A stretch of 64,000 nucleotides of DNA from Planctomycetota bacterium (lineage in GTDB: Bacteria; Planctomycetota; B15-G4): contig JAJDEO010000054.1 in NCBI GenBank assembly GCA_029259745.1, forward strand, positions 62,001 through 126,000, read 5' to 3'. How positions within the stretch are numbered: the stretch's first letter is position 1; every line of letters begins with the position of its first letter. This document shows, piece by piece, positions 17,097-25,272 of the stretch. Under the pieces are notes generated by a model. It ran no database searches and had not been told where the DNA came from. It saw only the letters and a list, made by a program, of their open reading frames with translations. The position numbers and the translations under genes were made by a program.

Positions 17097-18239
17097 ATGT
17101 CGCCGCCCCTCACCGCCTCCTCGACTCCTTCGATCACGCCGACCGACTGGCGTGATTGGCGTTGGCAGCACAACCACGCCGCGCGCTCACTCGACGACAT
17201 CGAGGCGCTCTTTCCCCAGCGTTTCGCGCTCGCTGACCTGCGCGCGTCCCTCGCCGGCCTCGACCTCGAGTATTCGCTCCGCGCGACGCCCTACTACCTC
17301 GACCTGGCCCGCCGAGCGCGCGACGACGACCCGCTCTGGGCCCTCGCCGTGCCTTCACCGCGCGAAGCCCGACTGACGCCCGACGAACGCCACGACCCGA
17401 TCGGCGACGAGCTGCCCCAGCACCGCCCGGTGCCCGCGATCACGCGTCGCTACGTCGATCGCGCGCTCCTCTACCCGACGTCGCTCTGCTCGGTGCACTG
17501 CCGCCACTGCTTTCGCAAGCGCCTCGTCGGGCGGACGGACGCCATGCCGCAGCCCGGCGACCTCGACCGCGCCATCGCCTGGATCGAATCGGAACACGCG
17601 CTGCGCGAGGTGATCCTGACGGGCGGTGATCCCCTCACGCTCGGCGATGCGCGCCTCGGCGAGCTGCTCGAACGTCTCGACGGCATCGACCACCTCCGCG
17701 CGCTGCGCATCCACACGCGTATGCCGGTCGTCAATCCGTTCCGGGTCACCTCCACACTCGCGGAGATCTTCGCGTCGCTCCGCAAGCCGCTCACGCTCGT
17801 CACGCACTTCAACCACGCGCGCGAAGTGACGCCCGAGGCGCGCGCCGCCGTCACGAATCTTCGCCGTGCCGATGTCGATGTGTTGAACCAGTCCGTGCTG
17901 CTCGCCGGCATCAACGACGGTGTCGAGAACCAGCGAACTCTGCTCTGGGCCCTGTCGGATGCACGCGTACGTCCCTATGCGTTGCACCACGCCGACCTCG
18001 TCCCCGGCACGAGCCACCTGCGCACGACGATCGCAACGGGCCAGCACCTGATGCGTGAGCTGCGCGGCACCCTTCCAGGACACTTGATCCCGCGCTATCT
18101 TCTCGACGTCCCAGGAGGTCACGGCAAGATCCCCGCCGAACCCGCTTGGCTCGTCGAACACGAAGGCGAGTACACGGCCGAGGCCCCCGACGGGACACTC
18201 TCCCCGTATCCTGCTTCTCCTCCCCCCGGTGACGGCTGA
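17097..18239 (+). CDS. KamA-family radical SAM aminomutase
   Basis: 380 residues. The 4Fe-4S/SAM motif CSVHCRHC supplies Cys131, Cys135 and Cys138. It is followed by EVILTGGDPLTL and HTRMPVVNPFR, typical of lysine 2,3-aminomutase and its homologue EpmB. The PLP-binding lysine is expected at Lys344 in DVPGGHGKIP. The length lies between EpmB (about 340) and clostridial KamA (about 415). Without an adjacent beta-lysine pathway or EF-P gene, free-lysine aminomutase and EF-P modifying enzyme cannot be told apart. It starts 29 bases after the RHH gene and may be co-transcribed with it. Confidence 0.87.
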   Translation: MSPPLTASSTPSITPTDWRDWRWQHNHAARSLDDIEALFPQRFALADLRASLAGLDLEYSLRATPYYLDLARRARDDDPLWALAVPSPREARLTPDERHDPIGDELPQHRPVPAITRRYVDRALLYPTSLCSVHCRHCFRKRLVGRTDAMPQPGDLDRAIAWIESEHALREVILTGGDPLTLGDARLGELLERLDGIDHLRALRIHTRMPVVNPFRVTSTLAEIFASLRKPLTLVTHFNHAREVTPEARAAVTNLRRADVDVLNQSVLLAGINDGVENQRTLLWALSDARVRPYALHHADLVPGTSHLRTTIATGQHLMRELRGTLPGHLIPRYLLDVPGGHGKIPAEPAWLVEHEGEYTAEAPDGTLSPYPASPPPGDG

Positions 18240-18622
18240 CTGCGGCGCGCTTGTTCAAGCACCAACAGCCTGTGTCAAATGCCATTCCGTTCGTAGCAGC
18301 CCCCGCTGAGCCGACCTCTTCGTTGTCAAGCCTCGACGAATCCACCGATTCGCTCTCTTGGCGGCTCGATCTCGACTCAGCGGACACCGCCACGAACGAA
18401 AGCGCTTTCGACGCAGACTGCGACGTTCGGTGCGCCAACGAATCGCCCTGCCGGGCCCTGTCCTTCTTGTCCCTCGCACGTCGCTCCGCGTAAGATCCCG
18501 ACACATCCGTCGGGTGAGCGGAAAATGCGAGACATGGCGTGGCGCACGAGCAGTCCTCATGCGCCATCGTTCGTCTCTCGCAGATCACCACGGCGGCGCC
18601 TTCCGTTCTTCTGGAATCGTCC
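18240..18622. promoter_or_regulatory. 383-base leader region of the cytochrome oxidase cluster
   Basis: No credible gene is present. The short plus-strand frame at 18251-18493 is Ser/Ala-rich without family features. TTGTCC at 18467-18472 and TAAGAT at 18491-18496, 18 bases apart, form the best candidate promoter for the cytochrome oxidase genes downstream. Base composition is visibly lower in GC than in the flanking genes. Confidence 0.35.
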
Positions 18623-19798
18623 ATGATGAGATCGCCCGCATCGCTTGCGGCGCTGGCCTCGGTCGCCTTCCTCTCGCTCGGCTTCGCGCCGATCGACGAT
18701 GAAACCGACACCTCGGCGCATCCCCACGACATTCACGCCCGCGCTCCCCTGAACGTCGAGTTCTCCGTCCTCGAGGACGACGTGCTCTTGGCTGCCGGCG
18801 AGGACTATGCGGAGACTCTCTTTACTCGTTTGTCCGAAGAGTTCCCCGATCGCTTCTCCTTCGATGAAGAAGACGAGATCTGGAGCGACTCGGAGGGCGA
18901 GTTCTTCTACGACGAAGACGAAGAGGTCTACTGGCAGCACATCTCCAAAGAGGTGCTCTCGGCCGGCCGCGCCGACTACGTCCAGTTCTGCGCCTCCTGC
19001 CACGGTTTCGAGGGCAACGGCTACGGACGTTCGGCCCGCGCGCTGCGCCCGCCGCCGCGCGACTTCCGCCAGGGCATCTACAAGTTCGCGAAGGTCGACC
19101 CCGACTACATCCCGTCGGACGCGGCGCTGCACCGGATCATCAAGAACGGTCTGCACGGCACGCCGATGTACCCCTGGGACATTGCCGACTCGCGCATCGA
19201 CAACATCATCCAGTACGTCAAGTCGCTGTCGCCGCGGGCGATCCCCGAGGACGCCGACGAGGATGATCCCGCGATCATCGCGGCGATCGAAGCCGGCACG
19301 ATGTCCGAAGACGCCGTCGGTTGGCGCGACCCGTACAACGACATCGCCGATCGGTACGACATCGGTGGCGATCCATGGTCGAGCCGCGACGAGGCGATCG
19401 CGCGCGGCGAAGAGATCTACCACGAGATCGGTTGCTACAACTGCCACCCCGCGTACGTCCCGGTCCCGCGTCTCCGCGAGATCCTCGGCGCAACCGACGA
19501 CACGACGTACCGCGAGAACCTGACGTTCAGCAAGATCGTCGAGGAGAGCAGCTACACGGTGCTCGGTGATCCCGTCGCGATCATGCCGCCCGACTTCACG
19601 TGGAACCCGATCCGCGTGGGTGCCACGGCCAAGGAGATCGGCACGACGCTGCGCTCGGGAATCCCCGGTGCCGGCATGCCGGCCTGGGATCTTCCGGCTG
19701 AAGACCTCTACGCCGTCGGTCACTACATCCGCAGTCTGATCGACACCTACCAGAACGACCCGGCCGCGCGCGCGCTGTACATGCGCACGCTGCGCTGA
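18623..19798 (+). CDS. Exported diheme cytochrome c
   Basis: 391 residues from ATG at 18623 (MMRSPASLAALASVAFLSLG, signal peptide). An upstream GTG at 18539 would place about 28 extra residues before the signal and is disfavoured. There are two c-type heme sites: CASCH in an ADYVQFCASCHGFEGNG context, and CYNCH in EIGCYNCHPA. Both domains have methionine-containing C-terminal parts (GTPMYPWD, GIPGAGMPAWD) that could supply axial ligands. It is immediately upstream of coxB (13 bases), so it is probably the electron donor to, or a bound subunit of, the aa3-type oxidase. The very acidic N-terminal stretch (EDEIWSDSEGEFFYDEDEE) is unusual. Confidence 0.88.
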   Translation: MMRSPASLAALASVAFLSLGFAPIDDETDTSAHPHDIHARAPLNVEFSVLEDDVLLAAGEDYAETLFTRLSEEFPDRFSFDEEDEIWSDSEGEFFYDEDEEVYWQHISKEVLSAGRADYVQFCASCHGFEGNGYGRSARALRPPPRDFRQGIYKFAKVDPDYIPSDAALHRIIKNGLHGTPMYPWDIADSRIDNIIQYVKSLSPRAIPEDADEDDPAIIAAIEAGTMSEDAVGWRDPYNDIADRYDIGGDPWSSRDEAIARGEEIYHEIGCYNCHPAYVPVPRLREILGATDDTTYRENLTFSKIVEESSYTVLGDPVAIMPPDFTWNPIRVGATAKEIGTTLRSGIPGAGMPAWDLPAEDLYAVGHYIRSLIDTYQNDPAARALYMRTLR

Positions 19799-19811
19799 GT
19801 TTCCCCGCACC

Positions 19812-20774
19812 ATGCACACGACAGGGAGTCTTGTCTTGAACGTCCTGCGTTCATCGCGCTTGCGGTGGATCGTCGTGGGGCTGCTCGCTGCCGTCGTACT
19901 CGCACCCGCGAGTTCGGCGCACGCATCAGCGTCCTCGACTCACCTCGCCGCCGCGCCCGTCCTAGCCGTCGCCTTGCAAGACGCCGACGTCGATGCCGAC
20001 CAGGCCGACGCCGCGCCGATCGTCAAGCGCTACGGCCCGTTCGAGCCGGCCTCGTCCTACGGTCATCGCTTCGACTGGCTGTTCAACTTCATCACGATCT
20101 TGATCAGCGTCAGCTTTCTGCTCGTGTTGATCTTGCTCTTCATCCCGGTCGTCCGCGATCGCGCGAAGCCGAACAAGAAGGCGCACTTCGACCACGGCTC
20201 GAGCCTCGCTGACAAGCGCTTCACGACGATCGTCTCGGTGACGGTGTTCATCGTGCTCGACGCGCTCGTGCTGTACTTCGCGATGATCGATCTGCGTGAG
20301 GGCTACTGGAACATCCCGCGCGGCGAAGACGAGCTCGCGGAGGCCTACCAGGTCGAGGTGCTCGGGCAGCAGTGGGCGTGGAACTTCCGCGCGACGGGCG
20401 CTGACGGTGAGTTCGGTACGGCTGACGACATCGTGACGATCAACCACCTCACGGTTCCCCAGAACCGTCCGGTCGTCCTCAACCTCGCCAGCAAAGACGT
20501 CATCCATTCGCTGTACATCCCGGACATGCGCTTCAAGCGCGACGCCAACCCTGGCGCCGTCAACGAGGCCTGGTTCGAGCCGATCAAGTCGGGTGACTTC
20601 GCCATCCTGTGTGCCGAGCTGTGTGGCTACGCGCACTACCAGATGGAATCCACGTTGACGGTCCTCCCCGCGGACCTGTTCGACGAATGGGAAGCCGACG
20701 CGAGCATCATGGCTACGGCCGGATACGACGAAGACGACACCGAGGCCCAGTGGGCCTGGGACTTCAGGAACTAA
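19812..20774 (+). CDS. coxB: Cytochrome c oxidase subunit II
   Basis: 320 residues. A signal-type hydrophobic N-terminus (about 18-40) is followed by two transmembrane helices (about 88-113 and 137-160) and a periplasmic cupredoxin domain. The CuA ligands are complete: His232 in VIHSLYIP, then Cys267, Glu269, Cys271, His275 and Met278 in CAELCGYAHYQM. It receives electrons from cytochrome c and passes them to subunit I. No fused heme c domain is present, which fits the separate diheme cytochrome gene just upstream. coxA follows after 4 bases. Confidence 0.96.
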   Translation: MHTTGSLVLNVLRSSRLRWIVVGLLAAVVLAPASSAHASASSTHLAAAPVLAVALQDADVDADQADAAPIVKRYGPFEPASSYGHRFDWLFNFITILISVSFLLVLILLFIPVVRDRAKPNKKAHFDHGSSLADKRFTTIVSVTVFIVLDALVLYFAMIDLREGYWNIPRGEDELAEAYQVEVLGQQWAWNFRATGADGEFGTADDIVTINHLTVPQNRPVVLNLASKDVIHSLYIPDMRFKRDANPGAVNEAWFEPIKSGDFAILCAELCGYAHYQMESTLTVLPADLFDEWEADASIMATAGYDEDDTEAQWAWDFRN

Positions 20775-20778
20775 GACG

Positions 20779-22548
20779 ATGAGTCACGACGGAATCCATC
20801 CCGAGCCCACGAGCTTCTGGCGCAAGCACGTCTTCTCGGTCGATCACAAGGTCATCGGCAAGCAGTTCATGTGGTTCGGCTTCGCCTGGCTCGCCATCGG
20901 CGGAATGATGGCCATGATGATCCGCTGGCAACTCGCCTACCCGGGCACGCCGTTCCCCGTGCTCGGCGACTTCTTCTTCCCCGGCGGCGTCGTCAGCCCC
21001 GAGCAGTACAACACGCTGTTCACGATGCACGGGACGATCATGATCTTCCTCGGCCTCACGCCGCTGTTGATCGGAGCGTTCGGCAACTTCTGCATCCCGC
21101 TGATGATCGGTGCGCGGGACATGATCTTCCCGCTGCTGAACTGCCTGTCCTTCTGGACGCTGATGATCGGTGGCGCGGTGGCCTTCTACTCGCTGACGGT
21201 GCCGCTCGGCGGCTCGGAGGCTGGTTGGACCGGCTACCCGACCCTGTCGACGACAGTGGGCACGCAAGGGTCGGGCGAAACGCTCTGGGCGATCGCCGTG
21301 TTCATCATCGGCGTCAGCTCGATCATGGGCGGCATCAACTACATCACGACGATCGTGCGCCTGCGCGCGCCGGGCATGACCTGGACGCGTCTTCCGCTCA
21401 CGGTCTGGGGGCTCTTCTTCACGTCGATCCTCAACGTGCTGTTCCTGCCCGTCATCGGCTCGGCGATGATCCTGCTCGTCCTCGACCGCGTCTTCGGCAC
21501 CACGTTCTACGTGCCCGCGACGATGGCCGAAGGCGGCGCCGGCGACCCGATCCTCTACCAGCACCTCTTCTGGATCTTCGGTCACCCCGAGGTCTACATC
21601 CTGATCCTGCCGGCGTGGGGTTACATCTCCGACTTCCTCTCGTTCTTCTCGCGCAAGCCGGCCTTCGGCTACCGCATCACGGTCGGTGCGATGGCCGCGG
21701 TCACGATCCTGTCGGCGGTCGTCTACGGGCACCACATGTTCACGACGGGCCTGTCACCGATGCTCGGTGAGAGCTTCATGCTGCTCACGATGATCATCTC
21801 GGTGCCAGGCGAGATCCTGTTCTTCAACTGGCTCCATACGATCTGGCGCGGCTCCCTCCGGATGACCACGCCGATGCTGTTCTCGATGGGCGTGATCTTC
21901 GTCTTCGGGCTCGGTGGCCTGACGGGCATCTACCTCGCGACGATCTCGACCGACATCTATCTGCACGACACCTACTTCGTCGTCGGCCACTTCCATCTCA
22001 CGATGGCGGCCTCGGCGCTCTTCGGTGCCTTCGCAGGCGTGTACTTCTGGATGCCGAAGATGTTCGGCACCGTGCTGAACGAGTTCTGGGGCAAGGTGCA
22101 CTTCTGGTTCACGGCCGTTCCGCTGACCATCGTGTTCTGCACGATGTTCTGGAGCGGCTACGCCGGCATGCCGCGTCGTTACTACGACCACACGTACGTC
22201 GAGTACCTGCGCGACCTGCAGCACCTCAACGTGATCACGACCCACGCCGCGCTGCTGCTCGGCGCCGCGCAGGTGGTCTTCGCGTTCAACTTCATCAAGA
22301 GCCGCTGGTTCGGCCAGAAGGCGACGGACAACCCCTGGGAAGTCGGCACGCTCGAGTGGACCACCGCGTCCCCGACGCCGTACTTCAACTTCCAGGAGAT
22401 CCCGGTCGTCCACTGTGGTCCCCACGAGTTCAGCAACCCGAACATCCCCGGCGGCGCCGACTGGATCTTCCAGACCGACGTCCTGCCTGGGGAGCCCGCG
22501 CTCCCGGCCACGCACGCACCGGCCGCCGAGCCCGCGCACTCGGCTTGA
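20779..22548 (+). CDS. coxA: Cytochrome c oxidase subunit I
   Basis: 589 residues with about twelve membrane helices. It is the catalytic subunit, reducing oxygen at a heme-copper centre and pumping protons. Visible signatures are IFGHPEVYILILP (CuB histidine and the K/D-type A1 glutamate), YGHHMFTTG (the two further CuB histidines) and HDTYFVVGHFHLTM (heme ligands). The GHPEV form marks an A1-type oxidase. The soluble C-terminal tail is Ala/Pro-rich. It begins 4 bases after coxB in one operon. Confidence 0.97.
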   Translation: MSHDGIHPEPTSFWRKHVFSVDHKVIGKQFMWFGFAWLAIGGMMAMMIRWQLAYPGTPFPVLGDFFFPGGVVSPEQYNTLFTMHGTIMIFLGLTPLLIGAFGNFCIPLMIGARDMIFPLLNCLSFWTLMIGGAVAFYSLTVPLGGSEAGWTGYPTLSTTVGTQGSGETLWAIAVFIIGVSSIMGGINYITTIVRLRAPGMTWTRLPLTVWGLFFTSILNVLFLPVIGSAMILLVLDRVFGTTFYVPATMAEGGAGDPILYQHLFWIFGHPEVYILILPAWGYISDFLSFFSRKPAFGYRITVGAMAAVTILSAVVYGHHMFTTGLSPMLGESFMLLTMIISVPGEILFFNWLHTIWRGSLRMTTPMLFSMGVIFVFGLGGLTGIYLATISTDIYLHDTYFVVGHFHLTMAASALFGAFAGVYFWMPKMFGTVLNEFWGKVHFWFTAVPLTIVFCTMFWSGYAGMPRRYYDHTYVEYLRDLQHLNVITTHAALLLGAAQVVFAFNFIKSRWFGQKATDNPWEVGTLEWTTASPTPYFNFQEIPVVHCGPHEFSNPNIPGGADWIFQTDVLPGEPALPATHAPAAEPAHSA

Positions 22549-22560
22549 TGTCACCCCTGT

Positions 22561-22591
22561 TCCGGGACGCTCGCGCTGCGGGCGTCCCGGA
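22561..22591 (+). promoter_or_regulatory. Intergenic hairpin between coxA and the first subunit III gene
   Basis: A perfect 10-bp stem, TCCGGGACGC (22561-22570) with GCGTCCCGGA (22582-22591), lies in the 84-base gap after coxA. No T-tract follows, so transcription probably continues. It may stabilise the coxBA part of the message or reduce read-through. Confidence 0.45.
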
Positions 22592-22632
22592 GTTCGACTC
22601 CACCTGCACAACCCCAAGCACCCCGCACTGAC

Positions 22633-23241
22633 ATGACGGCTGCCCAGACCATCCCCGACATCGCCTCGACGGCGCCCCGCGAGAGTGCGCGCGATCGCAC
22701 CAACGCGCGGCTCGGGATGGTCGTCTTCATCATGTCGTGGGCCATGGGCGTGGCCGTGCTGGTCGTCTCGTTCCTCGTCCTGCGCGACCGCCAGCCCGCC
22801 TGGCCGCCCGAGGGCGTGAAGCTCCCGAGCCTGCCCGTCGCCCTCGTCGCCACCGGCCTCCTGGTCGCGAGCAGCTTCACGCTGCACCGCGCCGTCGACC
22901 GCCTGCGCCGCGGCTTCCGCCAGGTCAACGGCCTCTGGGCCGCCACCCTCATTCTCGGTCTCGTCTTCAGCGGCCTGCAGTACTGGCTCTGGATGGACCT
23001 CTGGACGGCCGGGCATCAGCCCTGGGCCGCCGGTATGTTCGAGTCGGCCTTCTACGGCCTCACGTGGTTCCACGCGGCCCACGTCATCTCGGGCCTACTC
23101 GCCCTCGTCGTCGGCCAGATCGGCCTCGCGACCGGGCGCTACGGAACACACAAGACGTCGACGGTCGCCAACATCGCGACCTTCTGGCACTTCGTCGACG
23201 TCGTCTGGATCATTCTCTTCGTCTGCTTCTTCGTGCTCTAG
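22633..23241 (+). CDS. coxC: Cytochrome c oxidase subunit III (first copy)
   Basis: 202 residues with five hydrophobic segments, matching the short bacterial form of subunit III. Typical features are the N-terminal RLGMVVFIMSWAMG, ESAFYGLTWFHAAHVISG and the terminal IATFWHFVDVVWIILFVCFFVL. Subunit III stabilises the oxidase and its proton uptake and has no metal centre. It lies downstream of coxA and only 12 bases upstream of a second, divergent subunit III gene. Confidence 0.92.
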   Translation: MTAAQTIPDIASTAPRESARDRTNARLGMVVFIMSWAMGVAVLVVSFLVLRDRQPAWPPEGVKLPSLPVALVATGLLVASSFTLHRAVDRLRRGFRQVNGLWAATLILGLVFSGLQYWLWMDLWTAGHQPWAAGMFESAFYGLTWFHAAHVISGLLALVVGQIGLATGRYGTHKTSTVANIATFWHFVDVVWIILFVCFFVL

Positions 23242-23253
23242 GAAGACTTCCTC

Positions 23254-23886
23254 ATGACGGACTCGCACGCTGCGCCAGCCGCGGTGCCGGTGGACCCCCA
23301 CGTGGGTGCTGCCACGGGCGGCAAGGTGGCCATGTGGCTGTTCATCGCTCAGGACGGCATGTCCTTCGGTGGCCTGCTTCTCGCCTACGGGATCCTGCGT
23401 GTCACCGCGGGCGACTGGCCGGTGCCGGAGGCCCTGCTCGGCATCAACCTGACGGCCATCGCGACCTTCATCCTGATCTGCTCGTCCGTCTCGATGGTGT
23501 TCGCCGTCGACGCGGCCAAGAACCGCGATCAAGGCGGTCTCGTGAAGTGGCTGATGTGGACGATCGTCGGCGGGATCTCGTTCCTCGGGATCCAGTACTA
23601 CGAATACTCGCACCTCCACGACATCGGCATCACGCTGACGTCCACGGTGCACGAGGGAGTCGTCCAGAACCCGCTCTTCGGGGCGACGTTCTACGCCGTC
23701 ACGGGCTTCCACGGACTGCACGTGCTTTCGGGTGTCATCTACCTGATCTGCATCCTCAAGAAGGCGACCACGGGCGCGTACACGGCCGGCGGGATCAGCC
23801 ACAGCCCCGTCGAACTCGTGGGCCTCTTCTGGCACTTCGTCGACCTGGTCTGGATCCTCGTCTTCACGTTCATCTACCTGCTCTGA
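23254..23886 (+). CDS. Cytochrome c oxidase subunit III (second copy)
   Basis: 210 residues, again with five membrane segments and the family signatures FYAVTGFHGLHVLSGVIYL and LFWHFVDLVWILVFTFIYLL. The N-terminus (GGKVAMWLFIAQDGMSFGGLLLAYG) is closer to the usual subunit III start than in the first copy. The two copies are clearly diverged from each other, so they may form a heterodimer or each replace part of the longer seven-helix subunit III. The spacing indicates one operon. Confidence 0.92.
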   Translation: MTDSHAAPAAVPVDPHVGAATGGKVAMWLFIAQDGMSFGGLLLAYGILRVTAGDWPVPEALLGINLTAIATFILICSSVSMVFAVDAAKNRDQGGLVKWLMWTIVGGISFLGIQYYEYSHLHDIGITLTSTVHEGVVQNPLFGATFYAVTGFHGLHVLSGVIYLICILKKATTGAYTAGGISHSPVELVGLFWHFVDLVWILVFTFIYLL

Positions 23887-23934
23887 CCGACGCGTCACCG
23901 CGCCCTTCAACAGCCCCTTCCTGGGAACTCCACG

Positions 23935-24249
23935 ATGTCCGGTTCGTCACCCCACGCTCATCCGATCGATCAGAAGTCGACGGCGAAGCAAAAGTACATC
24001 CAGATCTTCCTGATCCTCACGTTCCTGACCGTGATCGAGGTCTTCGTGCCGAAGGTCTACTCCGCGGAGTGGAACCAGAACACGAAGATGCTGCTGCTCG
24101 TGATCCTGGCTTCAGCGAAAGCCCTGCTCGTCGCGATGCACTTCATGCACCTCGACCACGAGAAGACCTGGGTGAAGTACATCGCCGCGACGCCGATCTA
24201 CATGGGCATCTTCGCGATCCTGCTCATGCTCGAGTCGGTGTACCGATGA
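23935..24249 (+). CDS. Cytochrome c oxidase subunit IV (prokaryotic type)
   Basis: 104 residues with three hydrophobic helices. The sequence KYIQIFLILTFLTVIEVF, then KMLLLVILASAKALLVAMHFMHLDHE, matches the prokaryotic COX4 family, including the MHFMHL core motif. The stop codon overlaps the next start (ATGA at 24246-24249), so translation is coupled. Confidence 0.92.
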   Translation: MSGSSPHAHPIDQKSTAKQKYIQIFLILTFLTVIEVFVPKVYSAEWNQNTKMLLLVILASAKALLVAMHFMHLDHEKTWVKYIAATPIYMGIFAILLMLESVYR

Positions 24250-24455
24250 ACATCCTGCGCACGCTTCTCGTGTTGCTGGCCGCGACGGCGAGCGCGTCGG
24301 CATGCCCGTCGTGCTCGCTGGCCCAGGCCGGCGACACGCTGCTGTACATCATCGCGTTCATGTTGATGCCGTACGCGCTCGTGTCGGGTTCGGTCGTCTG
24401 GATCAAGAGCCTGCTCGCCGAAGAGAACGACGAAGACACGCCCGACCACCTCTGA
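24246..24455 (+). CDS. Small membrane protein with CPSC motif, in the oxidase operon
   Basis: 69 residues, too short to stand out from surrounding open frames, but its ATG overlaps the subunit IV stop (ATGA). It begins MNILRTLLVLLAATASASA, a signal peptide, followed at once by CPSCSLAQAGDTLL and one membrane helix (about 34-56), then an acidic tail. A CxxC pair next to the membrane on the outer face suggests metal or heme handling or disulphide exchange during oxidase assembly, which is inference. I do not recognise a named family. Confidence 0.75.
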   Translation: MNILRTLLVLLAATASASACPSCSLAQAGDTLLYIIAFMLMPYALVSGSVVWIKSLLAEENDEDTPDHL

Positions 24456-24506
24456 GCTGATGCGAGCGCCGGGGGCAGCCGCGCGCACGACCGAACTGCG
24501 CCGCCC

Positions 24507-25139
24507 ATGACGAATCCCCCCGACGACGCGCCCCCGACGGCCGCGAGTGAGCGCAGCCGGCTGCTCGGCCGCCCGATCTTCTGGGTGCTGCTCATCGGCG
24601 TGCTCTGGTCGCTGCCGCTGATCAAGTCGCTGACGAGCGAGATGCCGGACATGTTGCCCGGCTTCGACGACGCCCCGCTCGAGTTCGCGCTCGTCGACGA
24701 CACCGGCCGTGAGATCGCGGCCGAAGACCTGCGCGGCCACCTGCTGATCATCACCGAGATGACGCTCGCGAACGCCGACGCGATGAACGCGACGTTCGAC
24801 GACCTGCGCGGACTGCGCAAGCGCGTGCGCGGCCTCGGGCACGCGGCGCTGTTCGTCGTCTTCTGCCACAGCGGCAAGCCGTCCGACCTCACGACGCTGC
24901 TCGACGACCGCAAGGCGCGCAAGCCCGCCAACGTCTTCATGCTCGACCCCGACCGCGCGGCCTTCGAGGACGTGCGCCGCCAGGCCCGCTCGCGCTCGGC
25001 GACCTTCTTCATCACGGACACCCACGGCCGCGTGCGCGGTGTCTACGGCGCCGAGGAGGAAGACCGCGACCGCATGGTCGGCGCGCTGGGACTGCTCGCC
25101 AACTGGCGCGCCTCCGACCCACCGCTGCCCGAGAGCTGA
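24507..25139 (+). CDS. Sco1/SenC-like thioredoxin-fold protein lacking the copper CxxxC
   Basis: 210 residues. One N-terminal membrane helix (about 25-42) is followed by a thioredoxin-like domain of the Sco/SenC layout: LEFALVDDTGREIAAEDLRGHLLIITEM, and ATFFITDTHGRVRGVY near the end. In true Sco proteins the strand corresponding to HLLIITEM is followed by a CxxxC copper site. Here the residues are TLANADAM, so no metal-binding cysteines remain there. The only obvious cysteine is in FVVFCHSG. Its position after the oxidase genes supports an assembly role, perhaps as a partner or redox-inactive chaperone. Confidence 0.75.
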   Translation: MTNPPDDAPPTAASERSRLLGRPIFWVLLIGVLWSLPLIKSLTSEMPDMLPGFDDAPLEFALVDDTGREIAAEDLRGHLLIITEMTLANADAMNATFDDLRGLRKRVRGLGHAALFVVFCHSGKPSDLTTLLDDRKARKPANVFMLDPDRAAFEDVRRQARSRSATFFITDTHGRVRGVYGAEEEDRDRMVGALGLLANWRASDPPLPES

Positions 25140-25272
25140 GCCGCTCGGCGCGCACGACCTGCCGCGATCCCGAAAGCGCCTCGGTCACGGAGCGCGGAGA
25201 TCACCCGGCGGCGTGCTACCCATGACGCTCCCCGCCGGCCACCCGCGGGCTCTTCTCGGAGACTTCCCCTCG

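Noticed and set aside
18251..18493. 80-codon plus-strand frame upstream of the cytochrome genes
   Set aside because: Ser/Ala-rich, with no ribosome binding site or domain; more likely leader DNA.
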